DNA of 64,000 nt from Methanobacteriota archaeon (GTDB taxonomy: Archaea; Thermoplasmatota; Thermoplasmata; Thermoplasmatales; ARK-15), in the NCBI GenBank assembly GCA_009758405.1, contig WSBC01000016.1, forward strand, positions 124,001 to 188,000. The letters are read 5' to 3'. Positions within the stretch are counted from its first letter, which is position 1. Every line of letters begins with the position of its first letter. Made by a program: the position numbers and the translations under genes. Positions 41,586 through 51,211 of the stretch are shown piece by piece. The notes beneath the pieces were generated by a model. It was given only the letters and a program-made list of their open reading frames with translations. It did no database searches and had not been told where the DNA came from.

Positions 41586-41930
41586 ATGAGATTATTGATA
41601 TTGATTTTTATCAGTCAAATGATTCTTTTTGGCACAACCAATACAGTGACTGCAAATATGGGGACATTCACAATTCACCAAAACTTTACAAATGCAACAC
41701 AGGATCTGAAAAACATGCTTTCAAGGCTAACATTTGTAGTTAATTCTATTGCAATATCAATACTTTCCATAATGTGGATATGGGAGGGAGTTTTCCTTTT
41801 CTTACATAAGGATGACAGAGAGGGGATGCTTAAATTTAAGCATGATCTTCCAACAATGATAATTGCATCTGTAATTATACTTGGTGCATCCATAATAGTA
41901 AACATTATCGGATACATAGCGCACGGGTGA
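41586..41930 (+). CDS. VirB2/TrbC-like (CedA1-like) pilin candidate
   Basis: GGTGAT SD before ATG 41586; signal-like N-terminus plus two TM helices separated by a short charged loop (FLHKDDREGMLKFKHDLP). Confidence 0.6.
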   Translation: MRLLILIFISQMILFGTTNTVTANMGTFTIHQNFTNATQDLKNMLSRLTFVVNSIAISILSIMWIWEGVFLFLHKDDREGMLKFKHDLPTMIIASVIILGASIIVNIIGYIAHG

Positions 41931-41934
41931 AAAT

Positions 41935-42966
41935 TTGTTTGATATAGGTCAGATTATTAATGCCGTACTTACGCAACTTTTATTTTCATTGAATTTACTT
42001 TTAATTTCTGGTATAGGAATATTATGGCAATTCTTCATATTCCCTTTTTTAAATCCCAATTTTTCATTTCCATACCCTCTTGAAAATGGAGATATACCAT
42101 CATTAAAGCCTGTATGGATACCTGGAAATTTTTTACCTGGTTATCAGACCTACGCTCAAATTGGTATGGATTTTTCAGTAAATATTAGCGTGATTTTCTT
42201 AAATTATATTGTTGCCCCATTCTTTTCCATTTTTTTAATAGTTGCTGCATTTACATATCTTTTTAAGCATACATTCTTTGGTATTGAGAGGTTTAGGGAT
42301 TATATTCCAAGGATTTTCTTAGGAATTGTACTTGCCTATTTATCCATATTCATTGTTGATGCATTTTTCTACATTTCAAGAACAATATATTTTTTTATAT
42401 ATTCTGGATTAAATATTGTATGGAACGGAAATCCTTCACCATATCAAGGTATTTCATCTCTCCAATATTGGCCATGGAACTATTTCTTAAATTTTAATCT
42501 TTCAACATATGGAACAAATGGATTATTGGAGTTTATCATATTGCTTGGATTGTTATCATCAATGCTCATTTTTACAATTCTTCTAGTGATGAGAATTGTG
42601 TGGATTTATTTTCTAATAATTATACTTCCATTAGCATCTTTATTTTTAATGCTTCCCCAAACTGAGAATTTAGGAAAATCAATATGGCTATCTTTTATTG
42701 ACAAAACTTTTGAAATAGTGTTTATGGGAATTGTTATACTATTTCTTGGTTTTATTATGGACCCCCTTTTTTGGACAGCAATATTTCTTGTTGCATCTTT
42801 TGTTCCAAGATTTATGGCGATTTCACCTAGGGTAACAGGTACAGTTTCCATAAGAAATTATTTACCAAGAATTCTCATAGGTGAAAAGATTGTTGATGCA
42901 TCAAAAAAAGCTGTAACGGGAGGTACAGGTATTAATTTACTTCCAAAGTCGGGTGGTGGAGGATGA
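41935..42966 (+). CDS. VirB6/TrbL/CedA-like polytopic membrane protein
   Basis: 343 aa with many TM helices, TTG start coupled to previous gene, located between pilin-like and PrgI/VirB4-like genes. Confidence 0.6.
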   Translation: MFDIGQIINAVLTQLLFSLNLLLISGIGILWQFFIFPFLNPNFSFPYPLENGDIPSLKPVWIPGNFLPGYQTYAQIGMDFSVNISVIFLNYIVAPFFSIFLIVAAFTYLFKHTFFGIERFRDYIPRIFLGIVLAYLSIFIVDAFFYISRTIYFFIYSGLNIVWNGNPSPYQGISSLQYWPWNYFLNFNLSTYGTNGLLEFIILLGLLSSMLIFTILLVMRIVWIYFLIIILPLASLFLMLPQTENLGKSIWLSFIDKTFEIVFMGIVILFLGFIMDPLFWTAIFLVASFVPRFMAISPRVTGTVSIRNYLPRILIGEKIVDASKKAVTGGTGINLLPKSGGGG

Positions 42967-43700
42967 CTATTACTGTTGATCTTCCTGAGCCTCTTAGTTT
43001 TGATAGTTACCTTTTTAACCTATCCTTTTCACAGCTAAGCAGAATAATAATATACAGCATACCTTTAGTATATTTTGCACTTATTTTTTCTCCATACCTT
43101 TTTTTGATTTTACCTCTTCCATATTTTATTATGAAAATAAAGTTATATGGTTTAGACCCAGACCTATTTCTTTTCAAATATATCAAGTGGAGATTTTCAA
43201 AAAAGGTATATAGCCCAGATGAGATAAAAAATAAAATATCAACAAAAATTGAGGGTAAATTTTTGTCCTGGATGGAGGGTTATCTGGGTGCAATAGAGGT
43301 AGATGGAATTGGAATAGAGTTCTATGATGAGGAATCGAAGAATTTTATATATAATAAATATAATGAATTCTTAAATGGTCTTGATTTCCCTATATCAATT
43401 TATATCTATTCCATAAAGAATGAAACAAGTGAAATTGATTTTGATACGAGTAATACGCTTTCAAGGATTGTGGCAAGTCAAAATAAGCTTATTAAAGAAA
43501 TTTTAAAGAATATATCAAGAAAAAAATTCTTAGTTTTGATATCTCTGAAATATTATGAGGTAGGTGTGCTAAATGCACAACATGAAAAAATACTTGAAGA
43601 TAGAATAAATTATGTGGAAGATAGCCTTAGAGATATGGGATTGAATTGTAAAAGGTTGAAACCTAACGAATTAGAAAAAATAATTGGTGAAATTCTATGA
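42963..43700 (+). CDS. PrgI/VirB3-like N-terminal membrane domain fused to a soluble domain
   Basis: VDLPEPLSFDSYLFNLSFSQLSRIIIYSIPLVYFAL...LYGLDPDLFLFKYIKWRF, then about 150 aa soluble. Confidence 0.6.
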   Translation: MTITVDLPEPLSFDSYLFNLSFSQLSRIIIYSIPLVYFALIFSPYLFLILPLPYFIMKIKLYGLDPDLFLFKYIKWRFSKKVYSPDEIKNKISTKIEGKFLSWMEGYLGAIEVDGIGIEFYDEESKNFIYNKYNEFLNGLDFPISIYIYSIKNETSEIDFDTSNTLSRIVASQNKLIKEILKNISRKKFLVLISLKYYEVGVLNAQHEKILEDRINYVEDSLRDMGLNCKRLKPNELEKIIGEIL

Positions 43701-43984
43701 AAGAAAATGATTTCCTATGGGTACTCTTATCCTCATTCATTGTTTCTACATTGATTCTATATTTTAGTCCTGATCTCTGGGGTTGGGCCATAATAAATAT
43801 AATTGCATTTATATATTACTTAATAATTATAAAGGAATACAAATGGATCCTTACATGGTCTATACCTTTTATATTAATTTATATATTTTCAAAGAACATA
43901 TTTTTTATTCTACTGGAATCAACCCTTTTATTTATTATATTTTTAATAAGGGGGGAAAAGAATGTATTCAATAATATTTGGTAA
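43697..43984 (+). CDS. Small polytopic membrane protein in the VirB4 operon
   Basis: 95 aa, several hydrophobic helices, 4-bp overlap upstream and 23-bp overlap downstream. Confidence 0.55.
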   Translation: MKENDFLWVLLSSFIVSTLILYFSPDLWGWAIINIIAFIYYLIIIKEYKWILTWSIPFILIYIFSKNIFFILLESTLLFIIFLIRGEKNVFNNIW

Positions 43985-45593
43985 AAGGCATTTTGTTACA
44001 AAAAAATATAACTATATGCCTATTTTTGTTGAAGAACTTCCAAAGACTGTTAAATTTGGATTAATGGAGAAATTTATAAGATCGGATAAATGGGTTGATT
44101 TGTCGATTCACATTTCCCCTTTGGAAGATGACGTAATAATGAAGATACTTGATTCTGACAATGAAAGACTAAATGCAGAGATTTCAGAGGGAAAAATACT
44201 TTCATCAAGATACAGAAAAATAATAAGAAAGCTTGAAAGTCTGAAAGAAATTCAAGATTATATAATATCAGGCAAAGGGCATATCTATGAATTTTCATTA
44301 TTTTTATTTCCAAAAGGAATTAATTTTAATCAAAGTGAAATTGTTTATAATGAAATTTCACATGAAATGAGAAGGTTTATTTTTAAATTTTATAGACCAT
44401 ACTATAGGCAAGAAATAGCATTAAAGAATCTTTTACCAACGGGTGAACATATCCCAGAAAAACCACACTATTTGCATACTCATGGCTTATCAGCATTTTT
44501 TCCTTTTCTTTCAGATTATATTGAGATGGAGGGTGGAATATTTTATGGTATTAATGAAAGGAATGGTTCCCCAGTGTTTTTAAACAGATGGATTTTTCCA
44601 TCTTCTCATTATATAATTACAGGCACTACTGGCTTTGGTAAATCATATTTTGTAAAACTAATGATATTAAGAGAGGTGATCAATGACCCTTCCTTGAGAA
44701 TATTCATAATAGATCCCATGGGCGAATATTCATCACTTGTAAAGCTACTAGGGGGCACAAATGTAAAGGTTGGTGAAAAGGGAAGTGAAATAAATCTTTT
44801 GGATCTGCAGGGAAATAGGAACTTCAGGGAAAAGGTATCAAGGCTAAGGAATATATTCTCAATAATTTTGAATCTCAATAAGAATGAAATGGCAATATTA
44901 GATTCCATTCTGACCTCACTTTATATAAAAAATGGAGATCCAAAGATATCCGACCTTTTGGATTTACTTAAGGAAGAACAGGGAGGGGACCTCTATTATT
45001 CAATGGAAAGATTATTTACCGGGTCTTTAAAGAACCTTAATTCTGAAACAAGGGTAAATTTAAACAGAAAAATAATTTCATTTGATCTTTCAAATTTAAG
45101 TGATGAATATTTAACACTTTATATGGCTATAATTCTTGATCACATATATGGTAAAGTATCCATGGACTATGAAAAGAAGCTAGTAGTGGTTGATGAAGCA
45201 TGGAAATTATTAAAAAATGAATATTCTGCAATTTTTATTGATTCAATGTTCAGACATGTTAGAAGATGGAAATGCGGAATGAATGTAATATCCCAGAAGG
45301 CTGATGATTTTTTAGAAAATCCCTATGGTAGATCTATGGCCAATAACTCACTCTTTCATATAATTTTTAAGCATCCATCAATAAATGAGAGTGTAAGGCA
45401 TTTCTACAAATTAAATTCAAAGGAAGAGGAATATATCATTAATGCAGAAAAACCAAAAACAGGAAAATTTTCACAGGCATATTTCATTTCACATCCTCTT
45501 AGGTTTCCACTTAAGGTAGTTTCAACCCCAGAAGAAAATATTTTTATTACAACAGATCCAGATGAATTGAGGGAAATAGAAAAATTAATATAA
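43962..45593 (+). CDS. VirB4/TraC-type (CedB-like) ATPase
   Basis: Walker A GTTGFGKSYFVKLM, IFIIDPMGEYSSLVKLLGG, Walker B KLVVVDEAWKLL, RHVRRWKCGMNVISQKADDFL. Confidence 0.9.
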   Translation: MYSIIFGKRHFVTKKYNYMPIFVEELPKTVKFGLMEKFIRSDKWVDLSIHISPLEDDVIMKILDSDNERLNAEISEGKILSSRYRKIIRKLESLKEIQDYIISGKGHIYEFSLFLFPKGINFNQSEIVYNEISHEMRRFIFKFYRPYYRQEIALKNLLPTGEHIPEKPHYLHTHGLSAFFPFLSDYIEMEGGIFYGINERNGSPVFLNRWIFPSSHYIITGTTGFGKSYFVKLMILREVINDPSLRIFIIDPMGEYSSLVKLLGGTNVKVGEKGSEINLLDLQGNRNFREKVSRLRNIFSIILNLNKNEMAILDSILTSLYIKNGDPKISDLLDLLKEEQGGDLYYSMERLFTGSLKNLNSETRVNLNRKIISFDLSNLSDEYLTLYMAIILDHIYGKVSMDYEKKLVVVDEAWKLLKNEYSAIFIDSMFRHVRRWKCGMNVISQKADDFLENPYGRSMANNSLFHIIFKHPSINESVRHFYKLNSKEEEYIINAEKPKTGKFSQAYFISHPLRFPLKVVSTPEENIFITTDPDELREIEKLI

Positions 45594-45611
45594 GGAATCC
45601 TATGTATCAAA

Positions 45612-46568
45612 TTGAAATTTCAGGTGGTTCCGATGAATAAAAAATTAGATGAGGACCAGATAATTAAGTGCCCTGAATGTGGATCAACACATTTTATAAT
45701 TGATTATGAAAGGGGAGAAATGATTTGTCAAAATTGTGGTTTTGTAATTGAGGATTCATTTATTGATCAGGGCCCCGAATGGAGGGCCTTTGATAGTGAG
45801 CAGGAGGAAAGGAGGGCCCGAACAGGTGCACCAATGACATATTTAAGTCATGATAAGGGTCTTGCCACAGAGATATCATGGTCAAATAAGGATTCATATG
45901 GAAAAAGGATACCACATAGAAACAGGGCCCAGATATATAGGGTAAGGAAATGGCACCAGAGGATCAGGGTAAGCAATTCAGCTGAAAGAAACCTTTCAAT
46001 AGCTTTACAAGAATTAAATGCAATTTCTAGTAAAATGGGTATACCAAAGGATATAAGGGAAACGGCTGCTGTTATTTATAGGAAGGCTGTGGAAAAGAAT
46101 TTAATTAGGGGAAGAAGTATAGAAAGTATAGTAGCTGCAAGCATTTATGCCGCCTGCAGGCAGGTAAATATGCCTAGGACACTGGATGAGGTGGCAAAGG
46201 CAGCAGAAATTAGCAAGAAAAAGATAGGTAGATCCTACAGACATTTAACGAAAGAATTGAAATTGAATCTAAGACCTACACTTCCAACATCCTATATAAA
46301 TCAATTCTGTAGTAGGCTTAACCTTGATAAAACTGTACAGGACGAGGCAGAGAAAATAATAAGGAAGGCAGGGGAAATGGGAATAATTTCTGGTAAGGGA
46401 CCTACTGGTGTGGCCGCCGCTGCTATTTATATTGCCTCCACATTGAAAAATCAGGTAAGAACACAAAAGGAGATAGCTGAGGTGGCTGGCGTTACAGAGG
46501 TAACAATCAGAAACAGATACAAAGAGATATCAAAATATCTAGGTATAGAACTTGAAAATGAAGATTAA
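45612..46568 (+). CDS. tfb: Transcription initiation factor IIB
   Basis: [29 protein letters not shown], two cyclin-like repeats. Confidence 0.97.
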   Translation: MKFQVVPMNKKLDEDQIIKCPECGSTHFIIDYERGEMICQNCGFVIEDSFIDQGPEWRAFDSEQEERRARTGAPMTYLSHDKGLATEISWSNKDSYGKRIPHRNRAQIYRVRKWHQRIRVSNSAERNLSIALQELNAISSKMGIPKDIRETAAVIYRKAVEKNLIRGRSIESIVAASIYAACRQVNMPRTLDEVAKAAEISKKKIGRSYRHLTKELKLNLRPTLPTSYINQFCSRLNLDKTVQDEAEKIIRKAGEMGIISGKGPTGVAAAAIYIASTLKNQVRTQKEIAEVAGVTEVTIRNRYKEISKYLGIELENED

Positions 46569-46604
46569 ATAAAGATTATATCCATTGATGCTATTACGTA
46601 TAAT

Positions 46605-47924
46605 ATGATTACACCAAAAGAAGTTCATCAGGTATTGGGGAAAAGGATACTTGCTGATGGTTTTGATATGGTACTTGACCTGGAAAGGAGTAAAGGTGCA
46701 TGGATTTATGACTCTAGGTATGACAGAAAATTTTTGGACTTTTTTGGATTCTTTGCAACAAATGCAGTTGGTATGAATCATCCAAAGATGTTCGAACCTG
46801 AATTTTTAAAGAAGATTGAAAGAGCTGCAATTAATAAGCCAACAAATAGTGATGTTTATACTGTTGAAATGGCTGAGTTTGTTGAAACATTATCAAATAT
46901 AGCCACACCTCCATATATGAAATATTTCTTTTTTATTGATGGTGGTGCTCTTGCCGTTGAGAATGCACTTAAAACCGCCTTTGATTGGAAGGTAAGAAAA
47001 AATTTCAGAAAGGGATATAAAGAGGAAAGAGGCTATAAAGTTATACATCTCAGAGAGGCATTTCATGGAAGGTCTGGATATACACTCTCATTAACAAATA
47101 CATTTGATCCAAGGAAAACACAGTACTTCCCAAAGTTTAACTGGCCCAGGATTACAAATCCAAAGATTACATTTCCTCTTAACCAGGAAAATAAAAAGAA
47201 GGTGGAAGAGCTGGAGAAAAAAAGCCTGGAAGAGATGGAAATGGCAATTAGGGAAAACCCTGATGATATAGCTGCATTCATCATGGAGCCAATTCAGGGA
47301 GAAGGTGGTGATAATCACTTCAGGAAGGAGTATTTCAAAGAGGTAGAAAAAATAACAAAAAAGAATGAAATTATGTTCATTGTTGATGAGGTCCAGAGTG
47401 GTATGGGTATAACAGGGAAATGGTGGGCACACGAACATTTTGATGTTCAGCCCGATATTATTGCCTTTGGTAAAAAGTCACAGGTATGTGGAATAATGGT
47501 GGGTCCTAGGGTTGATGAAATAGAGGACAATGTTTTCAAGGTATCAAGCAGGATAAACTCAACATGGGGTGGAAATCTTGTAGACATGGTGAAATCAAAG
47601 AAGGTTCTTGAGATAATACACGAGGAAAGGCTACTTGATAATGCCACAAAGATGGGTGAGCAATTTATAAAAGGTCTTATGGAAATGCAGGAAAGATTGC
47701 CTAACTTGATTTTCAACGTAAGAGGTAGAGGTTTAATGGATGCTTTTGATCTCAAGGATACATCAACAAGGGATAAGGCATTTGATGAAATATACAAGAA
47801 TGGCCTTCTAATGCTCAAAACAGGTGAAAAGGGAATAAGGTTTAGACCACCATTGATAGTAGGAATAGAAGAGGTAAACAAAGCATTAGAGATAATAGAA
47901 AAATCCCTCAAAAATATTTATTAA
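46605..47924 (+). CDS. lat: Class III aminotransferase, probable L-lysine 6-transaminase
   Basis: FFATNAVGMNHP, AFHGRSGYTLSLTNT, EPIQGEGGDNHFR, FIVDEVQSGMGITGKWWAHEHFDVQPDIIAFGKK. Confidence 0.88.
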   Translation: MITPKEVHQVLGKRILADGFDMVLDLERSKGAWIYDSRYDRKFLDFFGFFATNAVGMNHPKMFEPEFLKKIERAAINKPTNSDVYTVEMAEFVETLSNIATPPYMKYFFFIDGGALAVENALKTAFDWKVRKNFRKGYKEERGYKVIHLREAFHGRSGYTLSLTNTFDPRKTQYFPKFNWPRITNPKITFPLNQENKKKVEELEKKSLEEMEMAIRENPDDIAAFIMEPIQGEGGDNHFRKEYFKEVEKITKKNEIMFIVDEVQSGMGITGKWWAHEHFDVQPDIIAFGKKSQVCGIMVGPRVDEIEDNVFKVSSRINSTWGGNLVDMVKSKKVLEIIHEERLLDNATKMGEQFIKGLMEMQERLPNLIFNVRGRGLMDAFDLKDTSTRDKAFDEIYKNGLLMLKTGEKGIRFRPPLIVGIEEVNKALEIIEKSLKNIY

Positions 47925-47925
47925 G

Positions 47926-48987
47926 ATGTTTCCAAGAATCAATATTTATTTGGATAGAATATATCAAAATGCAAAGAAATTAAAGGGTATATTAAATACA
48001 ATTGAAATAATGGGTGTTACCAAGGGTGTATGCGGCGATCCATTTATTGCAAAAGAGATGCTAAAGGGTGGCGTGGATTACATTGGGGATTCAAGGATTG
48101 AAAATATAATAAAAATGAGGAGGAAAGGAATCGAATCAAAGATATTCCAAATTAGATCACCCCAGTTATCGGAAATAAGAAAAACAGTAAAATATACAGA
48201 CGGAGTGTTTATTTCAGAAATTAGTATAGCTAAGGCAATTGCTGAATATTCAAGGTTAATTGGTAAAAAAATAGGAATTATTGTGATGGTGGAACTCGGG
48301 GATTTAAGGGAAGGTGTAATGCCCGAGGATGTTTTGAATTTTATAAATGAATCCAGGAATTACGGGGCAGAGATTCTTGGAATAGGAACAAACCTTGGTT
48401 GTTTTGGCGGTGTAGTTCCTACAAAAGAAAAGATGGAGGATCTTTTGAAAATAAAGGAAACTCTAGAATCGCACGGGATTGATATCAAAATAGTTTCTGG
48501 TGGAGCCACTGATACAATTTCATTGTTTGAAAAGGAAATTATTCCAGGCATAAATCAATTAAGGATAGGTGAGGCAATACTTTTAGGTAATGATACTACG
48601 GGAAACAGGAGAATAGAATACCTGAGGCATGATACCTTCACAATAGAAGCAGAGATAATAGAGCTTAAGGAAAAGCCATCAATTCCATACGGTGTTATCG
48701 GAAGGGATGCATTTGGAAATATCCCCCATCATATAGATAAAGGAAAAAGAAAGAGGGCAATACTGGCCCTTGGAAGGCAGGATGTTGACATTGAATCACT
48801 CATACCAACTGAGGGAGGTCTGGAGATATTAGGTGGTAGCAGTGACCATATTATCATTGATGTAACGGATAGCCAAAATAATTACAAGGTAGGAGATAAA
48901 ATATCATTCTATCCATTATATCCAAGCCTATTAAAAGCAATGTGTTCCAAAGGTGTTAAAAAAAGATACATTAAAGAAACCAATTAG
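47926..48987 (+). CDS. Alanine racemase-fold PLP amino acid racemase (ornithine/lysine racemase-like)
   Basis: GVTKGVCGDPFIAKEMLKGGVDYIGDSRIENI, VSGGATDTISL, INQLRIGEAILLGND. Confidence 0.85.
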   Translation: MFPRINIYLDRIYQNAKKLKGILNTIEIMGVTKGVCGDPFIAKEMLKGGVDYIGDSRIENIIKMRRKGIESKIFQIRSPQLSEIRKTVKYTDGVFISEISIAKAIAEYSRLIGKKIGIIVMVELGDLREGVMPEDVLNFINESRNYGAEILGIGTNLGCFGGVVPTKEKMEDLLKIKETLESHGIDIKIVSGGATDTISLFEKEIIPGINQLRIGEAILLGNDTTGNRRIEYLRHDTFTIEAEIIELKEKPSIPYGVIGRDAFGNIPHHIDKGKRKRAILALGRQDVDIESLIPTEGGLEILGGSSDHIIIDVTDSQNNYKVGDKISFYPLYPSLLKAMCSKGVKKRYIKETN

Positions 48988-49050
48988 TCTAAACAAAGTA
49001 AAAAGTTTATTAAATATTTGAATTTGATTCCCGTTATTTCTTGAAAATTA

Positions 49051-49971
49051 TTATAAATAATCAACCACGCCGGGGATCCTAGGGAAAAGCTGAACGTTCG
49101 CCACATTTTTTTCTCCAGCTATCCATGCCAAAAGCCTTTCAATTCCAATCCCCGCACCTGCACAATCCTTTAATTCTCCATTCTTCGATAGATCTAAAAG
49201 TACCATAAAATTCTCCTTATTTATCCTATCTCTTACCATCTTTTCAATGATTCTATCATACAATATTTCTCTTTTTGAGCCTGAAAGAACCTCACCAATA
49301 CCTGGGAGATATAAATCATAGTTATCCCATTTTCCAGTTAATGGATCCTGATAATCATAAAACTCCCGGGGTATATTTTTTATCCATACAGGACATTCTA
49401 TTTTATTTGCCAGTATTTGCTCCCATTCCCTTCCATAAATAGATTCAATATCCATGGAATCATAGGTTTCCCATTTTTCTTTTATACATTCCATTTCTTT
49501 TCTATAGATTCCATTTTCCATTAAATCAATAAATAATTTTTTCAAAATTCTTTCAACAAAAGAAATTATATCTTGGGATTTTGCATATCGGACTTCAAAA
49601 TCAAGCTGTGTGAATTCATATAGATGTTTTCCAGTATTTTTTCTTTCAGGCTTTTCAATCCTTAAATTCGGTGAAAATGTAAAAATTTTATCGGTGAAAA
49701 GGGATACAGCAATTATTTTATGCACAATCATACTTTGAGTGATCCTTACCTTTTCCCCATAAATTTCAAACTCCAGTCTTTTTTCTATTGAAGCACCCGG
49801 ATCTGGCCAAAGAGGATCGGTTACCTTAGACGTAATGACTGGTAAAATCCATTTAAAACCTTCTTCTAGAAAATAATTTGAGAGTTTTTGCAATATAAGA
49901 GATTGTAAATTTACAATCCTCTCCTTATTTTTAATGTATACATACTCATTTTTAAGGGGTTTTTGTTCCAT
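49051..49971 (-). CDS. Archaeal asparagine synthetase A-like (AsnRS paralogue without anticodon-binding domain)
   Basis: Class II aaRS catalytic core: motif 2-like KHLYEFTQLDFEV, motif 3 GAGIGIERLLAWIAG; no N-terminal OB domain. Confidence 0.85.
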   Translation of the reverse strand: MEQKPLKNEYVYIKNKERIVNLQSLILQKLSNYFLEEGFKWILPVITSKVTDPLWPDPGASIEKRLEFEIYGEKVRITQSMIVHKIIAVSLFTDKIFTFSPNLRIEKPERKNTGKHLYEFTQLDFEVRYAKSQDIISFVERILKKLFIDLMENGIYRKEMECIKEKWETYDSMDIESIYGREWEQILANKIECPVWIKNIPREFYDYQDPLTGKWDNYDLYLPGIGEVLSGSKREILYDRIIEKMVRDRINKENFMVLLDLSKNGELKDCAGAGIGIERLLAWIAGEKNVANVQLFPRIPGVVDYL

Positions 49972-50106
49972 ATTTAAGGTTAAAAAATATTATTTTATAA
50001 TAATTTTCTTTAAAAAATTAACAAAATGTTAAAATTTAATTTATAAAATAAACATATAATCAATCAATAGAAAAACTTAAAAATTAAAACTCTTTAAAGA
50101 AAACAT

Positions 50107-50580
50107 ATGGAAATTGACAAAAAAGACATAGAAATTTTAAGGGTGTTATCAAAGAATGGAAGGGCTCAAATAAGTGAGATCTCCAAAGAAACAAATATTC
50201 CAAGAATTACTGTTTATAATAGATTACAGAAGCTTTTCAAAGATAATATAATAAAGAAAATAATACCATTATTAAATTATAAGAGCTTTGGTCTTAATGT
50301 AACGGCGTTTGTTCTTGTGGGTTTTTCTCCATCATTTAAGGTTTCACAGAGGGCTGTGGCAAAAAAGATTTCTGTTATGAAAAATGTTGAGGAAGTACAT
50401 ATAATAGCCGGTGAATGGGATCTATTGGTTAAGGTAAGGGGAAAAACAGTGGAGGAAATAGGCGATTTTGTAGTTGAAAAATTGAGGAACATAGAGGGTG
50501 TAGAAAATACAATGACCATAGTTGTTTTCGAAACAGTTCTGGATGAACCACTCGATATTGAGAATATAAGATATGATTAA
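50107..50580 (+). CDS. Lrp/AsnC family transcriptional regulator
   Basis: DKKDIEILRVLSKNGRAQISEISKETNIPRITVYNRLQKL plus RAM domain. Confidence 0.95.
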   Translation: MEIDKKDIEILRVLSKNGRAQISEISKETNIPRITVYNRLQKLFKDNIIKKIIPLLNYKSFGLNVTAFVLVGFSPSFKVSQRAVAKKISVMKNVEEVHIIAGEWDLLVKVRGKTVEEIGDFVVEKLRNIEGVENTMTIVVFETVLDEPLDIENIRYD

Positions 50581-51211
50581 GTTAGTGGCATTTGATATGG
50601 ATGGTGTCTTGACAAAATGCAGAAGTAGCTGGTATTATATTCATAAATATTTTGGTACAGATAATTCTGAGAATATTCGTTTGTTTAATGAAGGAAAAAT
50701 AGACTATCCTACATTTATGTACCTTGATACTATGCTATGGAAACTTAAGGATAAAAATTTAACAAGGGAAAAACTTTCAACCATATTTGATAAAATGGAA
50801 TTAATGAAAGGGGCTAAGGAAACCGTTCAGACATTAAAATCTAAAGGGAAGATACTTGTTGTTATTACAGGGGGACTGGATATTCTTGCCGAAATTGTAT
50901 GCAAAAAGCTTGGAATAGAGATATACTATGCAAATGGCCTTGAGACAGATGAAAAAGGTTTGATAACAGGAAAGGGAATAGTCAGAGTGGATCCATATAG
51001 AAAGGATCTAGTGCTCCAAGAACTTATGAAAAAGTACTCAATAAAGAGGGAGGAAGTGGCTGCTGTGGGTGATGGCGAAGTGGATATTCCAATGTTCAGG
51101 ATTGCAGGATTAAGCATCGCATTCAACCCATTCACTGAAGATGTTAGGAGTAATGCAAATATAGTTATAAACAGTGATGATTTAAGAACAATATTGAATT
51201 ATATACCATAA
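50573..51211 (+). CDS. HAD family phosphatase, SerB-like
   Basis: AFDMDGVLT, VITGGLDILAE, VGDGEVDIPMFRIAG. Confidence 0.9.
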   Translation: MIKLVAFDMDGVLTKCRSSWYYIHKYFGTDNSENIRLFNEGKIDYPTFMYLDTMLWKLKDKNLTREKLSTIFDKMELMKGAKETVQTLKSKGKILVVITGGLDILAEIVCKKLGIEIYYANGLETDEKGLITGKGIVRVDPYRKDLVLQELMKKYSIKREEVAAVGDGEVDIPMFRIAGLSIAFNPFTEDVRSNANIVINSDDLRTILNYIP

